Part shown: positions 44,446-53,404 of the stretch, in pieces
Position numbering within the stretch: position 1 is the first letter of the stretch
Layout of the letters: each line of letters begins with the position of its first letter
Source of the DNA: Trichocoleus sp. FACHB-46
Lineage (GTDB): Bacteria > Cyanobacteriota > Cyanobacteriia > FACHB-46
Direction: 5' to 3'
DNA: 64,000 nt
NCBI RefSeq assembly: GCF_014695385.1
Contig: NZ_JACJOD010000028.1
Span: forward strand, 163,245 to 227,244
Notes under the pieces: model-generated
The model's database searches: none
Told to the model about the DNA's origin: nothing
Seen by the model: only the letters and a program-made list of their open reading frames with translations
Translations under genes and position numbers: made by a program

Positions 44446-45092
44446 ATATCTACTGACAACGTTAGCTCCCGCCAGGGGACTGGATTAGTGGTAGTTTGCA
44501 ACTGGAAATTATGCTCGGCTGCCAGTTCAATAAACTTCTTGGCGATCGGGCGTTGGGGGTCGCTGATATAGGCAGTGCCGCCAGGAGCTAACAGTTGAGC
44601 GATCGCCTGCAAAATGGGCGCATGATTCCGCTCCTCATAAAGCACATCAGCCGCCAAGATGTAGTCGAACTGTTGAGTTAAGGTGATGTCTCGCCAGTCG
44701 AGCCATTGGGTGGCGATCGCGACTTGATTGGCGGAGGCGTTGAGTTGGGCAAAGTCTAACGCTTCAGTAAAGTAGTCCGTGGTGAGCATTTGGGCTCCGG
44801 CGATCGCGCCTGCCACACTCACCACCCCTACACCAGACCCTAACTCCAAGCAACGAGCTTGCTGAAACTGAGGGTGAGTGAGGATAAACTCAGCCAAGGC
44901 GATCGAAGCAGGCCAGATTTCGGCCCAGTAAGGCATCCGCTCGTCTTTCTGGAAGTCGTCGGGGTCAATTTTGTCTAGAAGTTCATAGTTATTGGCGACG
45001 TTAAAGATGGTCAGTTTTTTACCCGCGATCGCATAGGTGGTTTCAGCTAATTGGTACTCAATTGCTAGCTTTTTCTGAAGTGCTTGATTCAT
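44307..45092 (-). CDS. Class I methyltransferase with an abnormal C-terminal tail
   Basis: A 261-residue protein whose first 220 residues form a METTL-like methyltransferase: MPYWAEIWPASIALAEFIL, motif I LELGSGVGVVSVAGA, TTDYFTEALDFAQLNASANQ, and FDYILAADVLYEERNHAPIL. Family members usually end soon after the WRELTLSVDI strand; here about 37 extra residues (from HALSQNSRF) are read from the antisense of the GNAT gene. The original stop was therefore probably lost when the GNAT DNA arrived. The enzyme may still work, since the core is complete. The substrate is unknown, perhaps a protein lysine by analogy. Confidence 0.82.
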   Translation of the reverse strand: MNQALQKKLAIEYQLAETTYAIAGKKLTIFNVANNYELLDKIDPDDFQKDERMPYWAEIWPASIALAEFILTHPQFQQARCLELGSGVGVVSVAGAIAGAQMLTTDYFTEALDFAQLNASANQVAIATQWLDWRDITLTQQFDYILAADVLYEERNHAPILQAIAQLLAPGGTAYISDPQRPIAKKFIELAAEHNFQLQTTTNPVPWRELTLSVDIHALSQNSRFSKEKQCKSQNLDFQKPYSLKIPSSTNLSFLSMQTDW

Positions 45093-45231
45093 GCTCAGTC
45101 TGTACTCTGGGCCTTTATTTTAGCTGCCTGGATACAACTTGACTGATCTTGGGTGGGAAAGGTGGCGATCGCTCTCTCATAGGAAATGCCAATGCTAGTC
45201 TCTATTTACAGATAATTGCAGGAGATTTCCT

Positions 45232-45672
45232 ATGTTTGGGAAAAAGAAGTCACAACCGGAGCAGCCTACACAATCACAATCCATCGATGGCGCAAATGTA
45301 GTCGGGAGTCAGGTGCAAATGACTCAGTCAGGACGAGATGCTACAGCCAATCAGGCGGGAAATTTGGCGGCACAGCAGCAAGGACTGACTGGAGGAGATG
45401 TAGTGAAGTTGCTGGAAGAGTTGGAGACGACGGTGAAGGCAGCGAAGTTACCTGCGGATCAGGAAGAGGAGGCTTTAGACTATCTCAAATCGGCAAAGCG
45501 GGAAGCAAAGCGGGAAGATGCCGATAAGGATACTGTGGCAAAGAACCTCAAGCGCGTCGGGGATGCTCTCGAAACAGCAGATAAAGCTACGCAGGTATGG
45601 GATAAAGCGCAGGAAGTGTTTAAGAATATTGCGCCTTGGCTAGGTGGAGCGGCAAAATTCCTGAGCTTTTAG
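45232..45672 (+). CDS. Small GRDA-motif helical protein next to a NACHT gene
   Basis: A 146-residue protein. The N-terminus is polar and Gln-rich, then comes VGSQVQMTQSGRDATANQAG (residues 24-43), a short repeat-like motif also seen in the next protein as TQQTQAGRDALSFQN. The rest is helical: VVKLLEELETTVKAAKLP, a charged LDYLKSAKREAKREDADKDT, AKNLKRVGDALETADKA and a hydrophobic end (NIAPWLGGAAKFL). Such GRD-motif heads followed by a helical module occur in several cyanobacterial signalling proteins; I know no proven function. The GRD head shared with the NACHT protein 112 bp downstream suggests the two associate. Confidence 0.7.
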   Translation: MFGKKKSQPEQPTQSQSIDGANVVGSQVQMTQSGRDATANQAGNLAAQQQGLTGGDVVKLLEELETTVKAAKLPADQEEEALDYLKSAKREAKREDADKDTVAKNLKRVGDALETADKATQVWDKAQEVFKNIAPWLGGAAKFLSF

Positions 45673-45784
45673 CGGCTTTGAGGGTATTTTAAAACCAAGC
45701 TCATGCTGCTTATTGAGCGGCACAGCTCTCCAAGTGAGCGACTGAGGCGTTGCAGATCGTGTCGCGACAAAACTGGAAAATTAA

Positions 45785-47935
45785 ATGACCTTTCCTGACC
45801 CGTTTCAAAAGCAATCGATCGCTAACAGTAGTTTTAGCAATAGCAACACGCAACAAACTCAAGCTGGACGCGATGCCTTGAGCTTTCAAAACTCTAGGGA
45901 CAACCAGATAATCATCAACAATGTGATGGGTTTGTTTGGCTCTAGAGCATCTGAGCCACGAGTCGATTGGGATTGGGCTGCAAAGATTCTTCAGCAGCAA
46001 CGGGTGGAAGTGCGAAAGCGGCTCAAGGATACGCTGGCACATCAGCAAGCCATGATGGAGATTAGCCTAGAGGAACAACCCCAGCAGGTAAATCGATCGC
46101 CCTTAGCAGCCGTGAGGACGTTAAGCATTGAAGGGCAAGCAGCCCAGACTCTTAAAACAGAGCAATTACTGATTGAGGTGTTTGGGCGAGAAGACATTGA
46201 AGGCAAACTACTAATTTTGGGCACACCAGGGGCAGGGAAGACCACAGCACTGTTGGGATTGGCCGAGCAACTGTTGAGCGGAGCGATCGCCAACCCCCGC
46301 ACCATTATTCCTGTAATCTTTGAGCTGTCTACTTGGAAGAATGACAACCAGAGCATTCGGGATTGGTTAGTCGAGCAGCTTTATAACAACTTTGGCGGTG
46401 ATGATCGGCGTAAGCTCAAACGTTATGAGCAATGGCTAGAGCAGCGCACATTGTTGCCATTGATGGATGGGCTGGATGAGTTAGGGCTAGATCGGCAGAA
46501 AAAATGTGCGGTCAAGCTGGAAGAATTTGCTCAACATTATCCGCAGCTTGTGGTTTGCTGTCGGGTAAAAGAATTTGAAATTGCTGGGGTGCGATTAGGC
46601 AATTTGCGTGGTGCTGTCTGTTTGCAGCCCTTGAGTGATGAGCAAATTCAAGCTTATTTGCAAGCGGTGCATCGGGCTGAGTTATGGCAGCAAATTCAAA
46701 TAACGCCAGAGATGCGGCAAATGCTATCACCAACCCCAGAAGGAGAGCCTGGACTGCTGCGCGTGCCTTTATTTGTGGCGATGGCAGCGGCAATCTATGA
46801 CCTGAAGCAACCGTTTCGCACTAAAGCCGAACTACTGGAAGCGTACATTGAGCAGCAGTTGAGCTATGACAAACGACAGAGCGATCGGCGCAAAGAAAAT
46901 CGGCAGACGAAATGGGCTTATAAGACGGTGGGACGGGAACCCAAACAATTACAAACACGAGCCTATCTGAGGTGGTTGGCCTGCCAGCTACAAGAGCAAA
47001 ACCAAGTGGAGCTGCTAATTGAGCAGATGCAGCCCAACTGGCTTGACCTAGCCCAATATATGTCTCTGTATTGGCTGCTTGTTGGGTTGATTATTGGGCT
47101 AATTACGGGGCTAATTACAGGGCTAATTACTGCGCTGCTTGTTGGCCTACCTCTTGGGTTGATCGCAGGGCTAATTACTGGGCCGCCTTTTGGGTTGATT
47201 ATTGGGTTCGATGATATTACACCGGTCGAATCCTTTCAATTTTCGATATCGAATACAGGAAGCCGAGAAATTTTTCGAAAACTCAGGAGCGGACTGGTTA
47301 GTGGCTCGATTATTGCGCTAGTTATAGGACTAGCGGGCGGTTTGACTATTACTTTGGTTATAGGGATAACGGGTAGTTTGACTATTCCGTTGGTTATTGC
47401 GCTGCTTGGTGGACCCATTGGTGGGTTAATTGGTGGACTCATGAGTGGGTTAATTGGTGAGTTGACTGCTGAGCCGAAAGTTCGGTTGAAGCCAAACCAA
47501 GGCATTCGCAACTCTTTCTACAGCATGTGGCTCATATCGTTCTTGAGCTATCCCTTAGGGGTAGCGCTTGCCACAGTAGGACTACTGCCAGTGTCGGTTG
47601 CTCGTGCAAGCAGTGGAGCTCAATCCTTTGAAGCTATTCTAACGATCATCTCTCAAAGCGTTTTGGATTCACTCATTCCTGGTATTTTTGGAGCGCTATT
47701 ATGTGGTTTTCTCTACGGTGGTGGTAGGGCCTGCATCCAACACCTTTGTCTCCGTCTTGTTCTCACCCGTACTCACGCTACCCCTTGGAACTACGCCCGC
47801 TTTCTCAACTACTCCACAGAGCGTCGTCTGCTTCAGCGGATTGGGGGTCGTTATCGCTTCATCCATCGCGAACTCCTCGATCATTTTGCAAGTATCCCTC
47901 TCCAACCCCTCTCCGTCTCGAGAGAGGGCTTTTAA
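45785..47935 (+). CDS. NACHT-family NTPase with membrane C-terminus
   Basis: A 716-residue STAND-type protein. Residues 20-38 carry the GRDA head. The P-loop is GTPGAGKTT (146-154), and the acidic Walker B/NACHT patch is LLPLMDGLDEL (223-233), preceded by PVIFELSTWK. A helical region follows, then long Gly/Ile/Leu membrane stretches (about 428-485 and 510-580) made of GLIT-like tetrads, two more hydrophobic segments, and the C-terminal RRLLQRIGGRYRFIHRELLDH common in these NTPases. NACHT proteins serve in bacterial antiphage immunity and programmed death. Membrane attachment suggests a pore-like or membrane effector, which is inference. The C-terminus runs into a repeat-derived terminator. 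Confidence 0.85.
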   Translation: MTFPDPFQKQSIANSSFSNSNTQQTQAGRDALSFQNSRDNQIIINNVMGLFGSRASEPRVDWDWAAKILQQQRVEVRKRLKDTLAHQQAMMEISLEEQPQQVNRSPLAAVRTLSIEGQAAQTLKTEQLLIEVFGREDIEGKLLILGTPGAGKTTALLGLAEQLLSGAIANPRTIIPVIFELSTWKNDNQSIRDWLVEQLYNNFGGDDRRKLKRYEQWLEQRTLLPLMDGLDELGLDRQKKCAVKLEEFAQHYPQLVVCCRVKEFEIAGVRLGNLRGAVCLQPLSDEQIQAYLQAVHRAELWQQIQITPEMRQMLSPTPEGEPGLLRVPLFVAMAAAIYDLKQPFRTKAELLEAYIEQQLSYDKRQSDRRKENRQTKWAYKTVGREPKQLQTRAYLRWLACQLQEQNQVELLIEQMQPNWLDLAQYMSLYWLLVGLIIGLITGLITGLITALLVGLPLGLIAGLITGPPFGLIIGFDDITPVESFQFSISNTGSREIFRKLRSGLVSGSIIALVIGLAGGLTITLVIGITGSLTIPLVIALLGGPIGGLIGGLMSGLIGELTAEPKVRLKPNQGIRNSFYSMWLISFLSYPLGVALATVGLLPVSVARASSGAQSFEAILTIISQSVLDSLIPGIFGALLCGFLYGGGRACIQHLCLRLVLTRTHATPWNYARFLNYSTERRLLQRIGGRYRFIHRELLDHFASIPLQPLSVSREGF
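47096..47131 (+). repeat. Three 12-bp tandem repeats in the NACHT membrane region
   Basis: GGGCTAATTAC plus one base occurs three times in a row (47096-47107, 47108-47119, 47120-47131) and once more near 47169. Each unit encodes one tetrad such as GLIT. The DNA-level identity points to recent slippage within the membrane segment. Confidence 0.7.
47907..47935 (+). terminator. Terminator overlapping the NACHT stop codon
   Basis: CCCTCTC (47907-47913) pairs with GAGAGGG (47922-47928), followed by CTTTT and the stop. The downstream TCCTTCC/GGGAAGAGGA arms (to about 47985) resemble the rest of a repeat common in cyanobacteria, so the terminator and the last residues (LQPLSVSREGF) may be repeat-derived. 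Confidence 0.6.
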
Positions 47936-48116
47936 ATCCATGATCCTCCTTCCATTGCAGGGAAGAGGACTGGAGAGTTAGGTCATCTGCTAAGGCTGCA
48001 CTAACCAGATAAAAACTCGGCAGGCTAGGGTTACGCGATCGCTAATTTGCCCTGATTTGCCTGATTTCCTCCTCAAACTCCTGTAGAGTCACTTGGTTTA
48101 TTTTGAGGAAATAAAA

Positions 48117-48491
48117 ATGGGTTGGTTAGATCGCATCTTTGGCAAAGAAAAAGCCGCTGCCGCACCCGCAGCACCCGCAACAACTCCATCCGCTCCTACC
48201 TCAGCACCTACACAGACTGCCGCTTCTGCCCCAGAAACCATTCCGCCTGAACGAGTTGGATTGAACGGCGAATATGACCAAAGCGGCTTAGCCAAGCGAG
48301 TCGCTCAAGCCTTCGATCGCGACCCTAACGTTGGCGACATCGAAACCCTCTGGGTTGCCCAAACAGGCAGCACCGTCGTCCTCAAAGGTACAGCCCCCAA
48401 CGAGCAAGAACTGCAAACAATGGTCGCGATCGCCCGTACCATCAACGGAGCCACAGACGTAGACACCAGCCAAGTCACCATCGGCGGATAA
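48117..48491 (+). CDS. BON-domain small protein
   Basis: A 124-residue protein from the ATG at 48117, with GAGGAAA 7 nt upstream. It begins MGWLDRIFGKEKAAA, has an Ala/Pro/Thr-rich linker (about 14-48), then a BON domain: LAKRVAQAFDRDPNVGDIET, TGSTVVLKGTAPNEQELQ and VAIARTINGATDVDTSQVTI. BON domains bind lipids or cell surfaces and occur in stress proteins such as OsmY. With no signal peptide it is likely cytoplasmic, like YgaU-type LysM-BON proteins. It is separate from the NACHT gene by a terminator. Confidence 0.75.
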   Translation: MGWLDRIFGKEKAAAAPAAPATTPSAPTSAPTQTAASAPETIPPERVGLNGEYDQSGLAKRVAQAFDRDPNVGDIETLWVAQTGSTVVLKGTAPNEQELQTMVAIARTINGATDVDTSQVTIGG

Positions 48492-48547
48492 GAAAAAGAC
48501 AGTTCATAACTAACGAACAAACATCGAAACACCCACAAAAAATCTCG

Positions 48548-48618
48548 TTTGGAGGGGGTCTGGGGGACGCAACCGTCCCTCAGCGGGGGTCTGGGGGCAA
48601 GCGCCCCCAAGCATTTGG
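48548..48618 (-). repeat. GC-rich intergenic repeat, copy 2
   Basis: TTTGGAGGGGGTCTGGGGG, then ACGCAACCGTCCCTCAGCGG and a GGGGGCAAGCGCCCCC hairpin. It is the reverse complement, with about eight mismatches in 71, of the element at 8841-8910. Here it lies between the BON gene and the end of the TPS-CHAT gene. Confidence 0.8.
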
Positions 48619-48699
48619 CTTTCGTCAAGAGACATAACTGTAGATAGATGGGGTTGTGTGGAACAGGCTTTGCCCGTCCAACACGAACGTAGTAGGTAC

Positions 48700-51600
48700 T
48701 TACCAAGGACTCCCAATCATCGTAAAAGCTGACCAATAGTAAGGATTAGAGAGATCCTTCGTGCCCAACTCCGCCAACTCCGGCGGCAGCGTCACACTCT
48801 CACTAGCACTCTCCAACTTACCTCGGTCTACTCGAACCTGACCGCGAATCATCGCCAACTGAGCTTGACGTAACGCTTCCGTCTTAATCGGAGCAGTCTT
48901 CAGTTTTTGATAAAACTCCGTCATCAGGGCCAGCGTCCCTTCATCATCCACCGCCCACAAGCTCGCCAGCACCGATTTCACCCCTGCCTGGTACGCTACC
49001 CCCGCAAACCCTAACTCTGCTTGGCGATCGCCCAATGCCGTCCGACAAGAACTCAGTACCAACAACTGCACAGGCGGATCATTCCAACCCAGCTCAGGCA
49101 AATCAGTCAGACTTAGTTTCCGATCCCAAAGCTGAATATAAGAGTTGCTAGGGCTACCTGGCTGAAACTCCGCGTGAGTCGCCAAGTGAATAATTTCAAA
49201 CGGTTGTTTCTGCCGTTGCGCCTCCAAGTTTCTCAGCGTAAACGCTTCATTTAAGAACGATTGTCCCGCCCAGCCTGCTTGAATCGCTGACAACTCCACA
49301 GGCACCGCAGGCAACGGTTTTTGGTCCTGAAACTCGGAAGCTCCCATCGCTAGCACTTCGGACTGCTTCAAGCCCTGGTAAAGCGTTTCAGTCAAGCTCA
49401 AGCTTGGCATTATGCCCAAGCTATATTGCTCCACCAAGAACTGCTGCCCGGTATGCAATGCCGCAATCGGCAGCGATCGCAGTCCCTCATCCATGATGAA
49501 GGCAATATTCTCCACTTTTCTGGCTTTCAACTCGGCCTCCAGAGGGGCAACGAGCCATTGGTAAAGTTGCTGTGCCGCTGGCAAATAATTCGTCGTATCA
49601 CGGTTGGCAGGGTCCGTCAGGTCGTCGCGAAACTGCTGCGCCATCTGTAACACTTTCGCTCGCGATGCTCCCGGAATGCGCTGGCGAATTGGGTTGCCCT
49701 TGGCCGTAATCAGAATCAGTTCCAGTTGATCGTCGTCGCGCGGTTGAGGCTGACTAGGATTAGCCGCTAAGGCTTGACCTGGTAGCAGAGCGGCTGGCAC
49801 GAACGTGGCATACAAGATTGCGGGTTTCACCCCGGTGGCTCGCTCAACCAAATCTAGGTGCTCGCAAATATCAGTCAAATTGTTGTTGGGACCGCGCCTA
49901 GGTTTGCTGAGATAAGTCTCAAATTCCTGGCTCACCCGCTCCTCCAAAGCGTAAATGTCCAAATCCAGCGAGTTGCAAGGTAAAGTAGCCAACTCCAAAG
50001 ACAACTGTCGGGGTGGACCTTCTAGAGGGGCCGCTAGATCTGAGCGGAAAGTAGGTGGTGGCGGTGATACTGGTGGCTCTGGCTCTGGCGGTGGTAGTGG
50101 TGACACCGGCGGCTCTAGCACGGGCGGTTCTGGTACCGGTGGTGGCACTGGTGGTAGCGGTGACACCGGCGGCTCTGGTGGTGGCGGCGGTGGCGGTGGA
50201 CTGCCAATGTTGATAGCGATCGCTGTAGGAGTCGAGAGCGACACAGCATCACTCGCCGCGAGGGTAAAGGCGGTGGCTAGCCCTGTGGCCCCCGCAGCAG
50301 GGGTATAAACCAATGCATCGCCGGGAGCCAGCACGGTTGTCCCAGGTATGACAGGCACTCCATTCACGGTCAAGGTTCCAGCCGGAACAGAGTTAATCAC
50401 CAACGCCATATTGTCTAAGTCAACATCAGCCAAGGTAGGAGCTAAGTCGGCGTAGGTGAAGGTGATCGGCGTTTCAAACGCGGTGTTCGGCAGAGCGGGG
50501 GTAGATCCCAGAGCGGGGGGCGTATTCACCGAAGCGATGCTGATGCCATTAGGTGTGCCGCTGGCTAAACCACCCGTCGCCAAAATTGGAAAACTTCCTG
50601 TTGTTAAAGGAGCAGTCCCCGCATTGACCGTTCCTAAAAGACCATTGAGTGGAGTTCCGGCATTGACAGTGAACGGAAGATTAGCGGCACCGCCCGCCGT
50701 TTGAATCGCCACCCCAGCATTGTCAGCAGAGCCAGTGGCATCGATTGTGGCTCCATTCGGTAGTGCCACTAACCCGCTCACCGTTCCCCTAGTCGTGGCG
50801 ATCGCGACATCTCCCCCGGCTCCTCCGCCTAGCCCCAGGTTGATGCCTCGGCTGTCGATGGTATCGAAACGAATGTCACTAATGGCGCTCAGGTTAACTG
50901 GTCCCCCAGTCGGTGTCGTTAAGCCACTAGCAGAGGTATTGATTGCCCCCACGCTGAGGGTGTTGGTTGCGGATAACTGAACTGCTCCCCCCGTGGTGGT
51001 GCTGCTGGTGTCAATATTGCCCAGGTTGAGATCAGTTCCAGAAATGGTCAGCGATCGCCCACCTGTCCGAATCGTGTTATTAGCTGGCATAGAGAAGGAA
51101 CCTCCTCCCACGCCATCGACATCAGCAGTGAAAGTAATGGCACCCACACCGATCGCAAAGCTGAGATTTGTATCAGAGAGCGGGTTGATCAAAATATCAT
51201 TGGTCGCCTGCAAAACCACATTGGTATTACCTGCCAAGCTTTCTAATGCTGCCTCCGAAATGGTGAAAGGAGCTGCGCCGCCATCTCCTGCCAATATTTG
51301 CCCATCGGCTAGTTGAGCATCATCTGGGCCACCTGCCCCCGCCACGACTGTAATGTTGATAGGGTCGAGCAGCAGGGTGCCTGTCTGGCCCTGAGGGGCA
51401 CTGAGGTCTGCTTCCCCGCGAAACAGCAGAGTTTGCTTACCCGAAACCTCTGCCGATCCGCCCTGACCCGTACCTGCACCCCGCGCATTAATTTTGCCAG
51501 AGAATCCGGTCGTGCCATCTGCCCAAACTACAACCTGGCCGCCGTCCCCGTTTTGGTTGGCGTTGGCATTCAAAACCGCGTCAGAGCTGATGTCAGTGCG

Positions 51601-52791
51601 AGCAGCATTGGGCAGGGGGCCTTTGCCTTGGTAGTTGCCTCCCACCAAGATATTGCCGCCTTTTGTCGTACCCGATGCTTCCAGGGTTGCGCCGACGACA
51701 CCGACGCGATCGCCTAACACTCTCACTGTGCCGCCTACTGCCCCAGCCGTATCCAGCTTCCCTGCGACCAATGCAGTTCCCGGAGACACATCCAGCCCAA
51801 CGCCAGAACCGCTGAGCCTAACTTGACCATTGGCATTTACACCGATCTGGGTAGCATTGCTGCCGTCGCCGCCTGTGAGTAGTTCTGGCAACGTCGGAAT
51901 CGGGAATGCCCAAGCGGTTGAGTTGGCGCTAGTCGGAGGCTGAACTTGTAAGCTCAGTAGGCTTCCAGATTGACTTAGTTGCACCAAACTTTGACCTGGG
52001 ACAGCCGCAACGGTAATTTCACCCATTGGTGCTGTTAGGTTTCCGGTGTTAACCACGGTGCCCCCGATCAAGCTGAGCGACTGACCCGAACCAACCGTTA
52101 AATTGCCACTATTTGCGATCGCCCCTGGTTGCGACATCGTAAAGGCCAAGCTGGTGGGGTTGCCACCTAAAGCTGCATAGTTGTTGCTGCCCGCCGCGTT
52201 GAACCATTGGTCGCCAAAACCCACAGCATTCGCGCTTGTCGCCGTAAAGGCAGCAGGCAAGTTAAGACTGGCGTTGGAGCCAAAAATGATGCCAGCAGGA
52301 TTGATCAGATACAAATTGGCATTGCTGCCACTGACCTGAATTAAGCCTTGAATCCAAGAAGCTTCACCTCCCACCACGCGCGCCAGAATATTCTGAACGT
52401 CAGGAGTTGCGAGAAAATTGGCAATTTGGCCTGGGCTTAACCCAAACTGACTAAAACTCTGAAAGAGATTGCTGCCATCGCCAGAACGCTGTCCCCCGGT
52501 AATGTCGTAGCGATCGCCGCTCGGTGTGACGACAGTTCCTACCCCATCTCCCGCCGGAACAATTGCCTGCGCTAGAAGTTGAGTCTCCTCAGGGCTAGCC
52601 AGGGTATTGCTGCTAGCTATAGTTTCAGGCCTAAAGGTTTCGGGAGCGCTGGGGCCAGCCAGAGCATTAGCAGGCGGGAGAGCGATCGCTGTACTTTGGG
52701 AGAGCGTTGGCGAACTGAGCGCGATCGCTTTTGCAGTTGGGGCAGCAGTAGCAGCCAGGGGTAGTTCGGGCGGCAGAATTGGGTAGAACAT
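48700..52791 (-). CDS. TPS (filamentous hemagglutinin)-CHAT fusion protein
   Basis: About 1363 residues from the ATG at 52791, chosen for the GGAG 8 nt upstream. After an Ala/Pro-rich head come a two-partner-secretion hemagglutinin domain (GDRYDITGGQRSGDGSNLFQ, NLYLINPAGIIFGSNASLNL), beta-helical repeats to about residue 760, a Pro-rich linker (near 880-930), and a C-terminal CHAT caspase-like peptidase. The catalytic dyad is His1206 (IHLATHAEFQ) and Cys1249 (LVLSSCRTALG), with LASLWAVDDEGT downstream. TPS domains are normally exported through an outer-membrane partner, yet I see no clear Sec signal at the N-terminus. Such fusions are typical of cyanobacteria; the role may be in surface proteolysis or cell death. 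The head contains no other recognisable domain. Confidence 0.85.
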   Translation of the reverse strand: MFYPILPPELPLAATAAPTAKAIALSSPTLSQSTAIALPPANALAGPSAPETFRPETIASSNTLASPEETQLLAQAIVPAGDGVGTVVTPSGDRYDITGGQRSGDGSNLFQSFSQFGLSPGQIANFLATPDVQNILARVVGGEASWIQGLIQVSGSNANLYLINPAGIIFGSNASLNLPAAFTATSANAVGFGDQWFNAAGSNNYAALGGNPTSLAFTMSQPGAIANSGNLTVGSGQSLSLIGGTVVNTGNLTAPMGEITVAAVPGQSLVQLSQSGSLLSLQVQPPTSANSTAWAFPIPTLPELLTGGDGSNATQIGVNANGQVRLSGSGVGLDVSPGTALVAGKLDTAGAVGGTVRVLGDRVGVVGATLEASGTTKGGNILVGGNYQGKGPLPNAARTDISSDAVLNANANQNGDGGQVVVWADGTTGFSGKINARGAGTGQGGSAEVSGKQTLLFRGEADLSAPQGQTGTLLLDPINITVVAGAGGPDDAQLADGQILAGDGGAAPFTISEAALESLAGNTNVVLQATNDILINPLSDTNLSFAIGVGAITFTADVDGVGGGSFSMPANNTIRTGGRSLTISGTDLNLGNIDTSSTTTGGAVQLSATNTLSVGAINTSASGLTTPTGGPVNLSAISDIRFDTIDSRGINLGLGGGAGGDVAIATTRGTVSGLVALPNGATIDATGSADNAGVAIQTAGGAANLPFTVNAGTPLNGLLGTVNAGTAPLTTGSFPILATGGLASGTPNGISIASVNTPPALGSTPALPNTAFETPITFTYADLAPTLADVDLDNMALVINSVPAGTLTVNGVPVIPGTTVLAPGDALVYTPAAGATGLATAFTLAASDAVSLSTPTAIAINIGSPPPPPPPPEPPVSPLPPVPPPVPEPPVLEPPVSPLPPPEPEPPVSPPPPTFRSDLAAPLEGPPRQLSLELATLPCNSLDLDIYALEERVSQEFETYLSKPRRGPNNNLTDICEHLDLVERATGVKPAILYATFVPAALLPGQALAANPSQPQPRDDDQLELILITAKGNPIRQRIPGASRAKVLQMAQQFRDDLTDPANRDTTNYLPAAQQLYQWLVAPLEAELKARKVENIAFIMDEGLRSLPIAALHTGQQFLVEQYSLGIMPSLSLTETLYQGLKQSEVLAMGASEFQDQKPLPAVPVELSAIQAGWAGQSFLNEAFTLRNLEAQRQKQPFEIIHLATHAEFQPGSPSNSYIQLWDRKLSLTDLPELGWNDPPVQLLVLSSCRTALGDRQAELGFAGVAYQAGVKSVLASLWAVDDEGTLALMTEFYQKLKTAPIKTEALRQAQLAMIRGQVRVDRGKLESASESVTLPPELAELGTKDLSNPYYWSAFTMIGSPW

Positions 52792-53404
52792 ACTTCTCCA
52801 GTGTCTAGGACACGCCAGAACCGTTTTTCGGTCGGGATTCAGTTTACTAGATCTGGTTATTAGATCTGGATATAGATACGGAATCAACCTACCCCATCAG
52901 GACTGAATGGTTCGTGGAGTGTAGAGAATTACAGCATTCTTAGTTTAGAGGTGCTTAAAGTTAAAAGACTGATGATTTCAATCGGTTTTCGCTAGGTTAG
53001 GCAGTCTAAAGTACAAATACTCGCTATTTCACCGTGGCACTGTAATTGATTCTTTCCTTGCGATAGAACTTCCTGAATGCCGCGTTTGGCTGAGAAATAA
53101 TAAGTTACTGTCTCCTACAGTTTGCACTTGCAGGATTGACCTCAGAGAGGGTTGAGTCTAAGTGCTTACAATATCTTAATCACCTACCCAGACCTGATTA
53201 CCAACCGGAATTACCAACCGGAGCAGAATCATCGCTGCATCCCATTTCCGCGAAACTGTCGAGATCACGCATAGCCTAGCTGTGCCGGTTGAGTTAGATT
53301 CGAGCAGGTTGTGAGCAAAACACACAAATAGCTTTAGTCCTTGACTTAGCACCGATTCAGCCCTCATTGAAATCAGTTCCTTAATTCGCTTGAAGACCTG
53401 TGCT
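52792..53404. other. Divergent spacer between TPS-CHAT and CHASE2-GGDEF-EAL genes
   Basis: About 610 bp. It should contain both promoters. TACCAACCGGA occurs twice in a row near 53209-53225. An open frame on the minus strand (about 53176-53367) has no support as a gene. I see no other structure. Confidence 0.5.

Noticed and set aside
53176..53367. Minus-strand open frame of about 63 codons before the GGDEF-EAL gene
   Set aside because: No ribosome binding site, no domain, and the sequence includes a short duplicated TACCAACCGGA; it is best treated as spacer.
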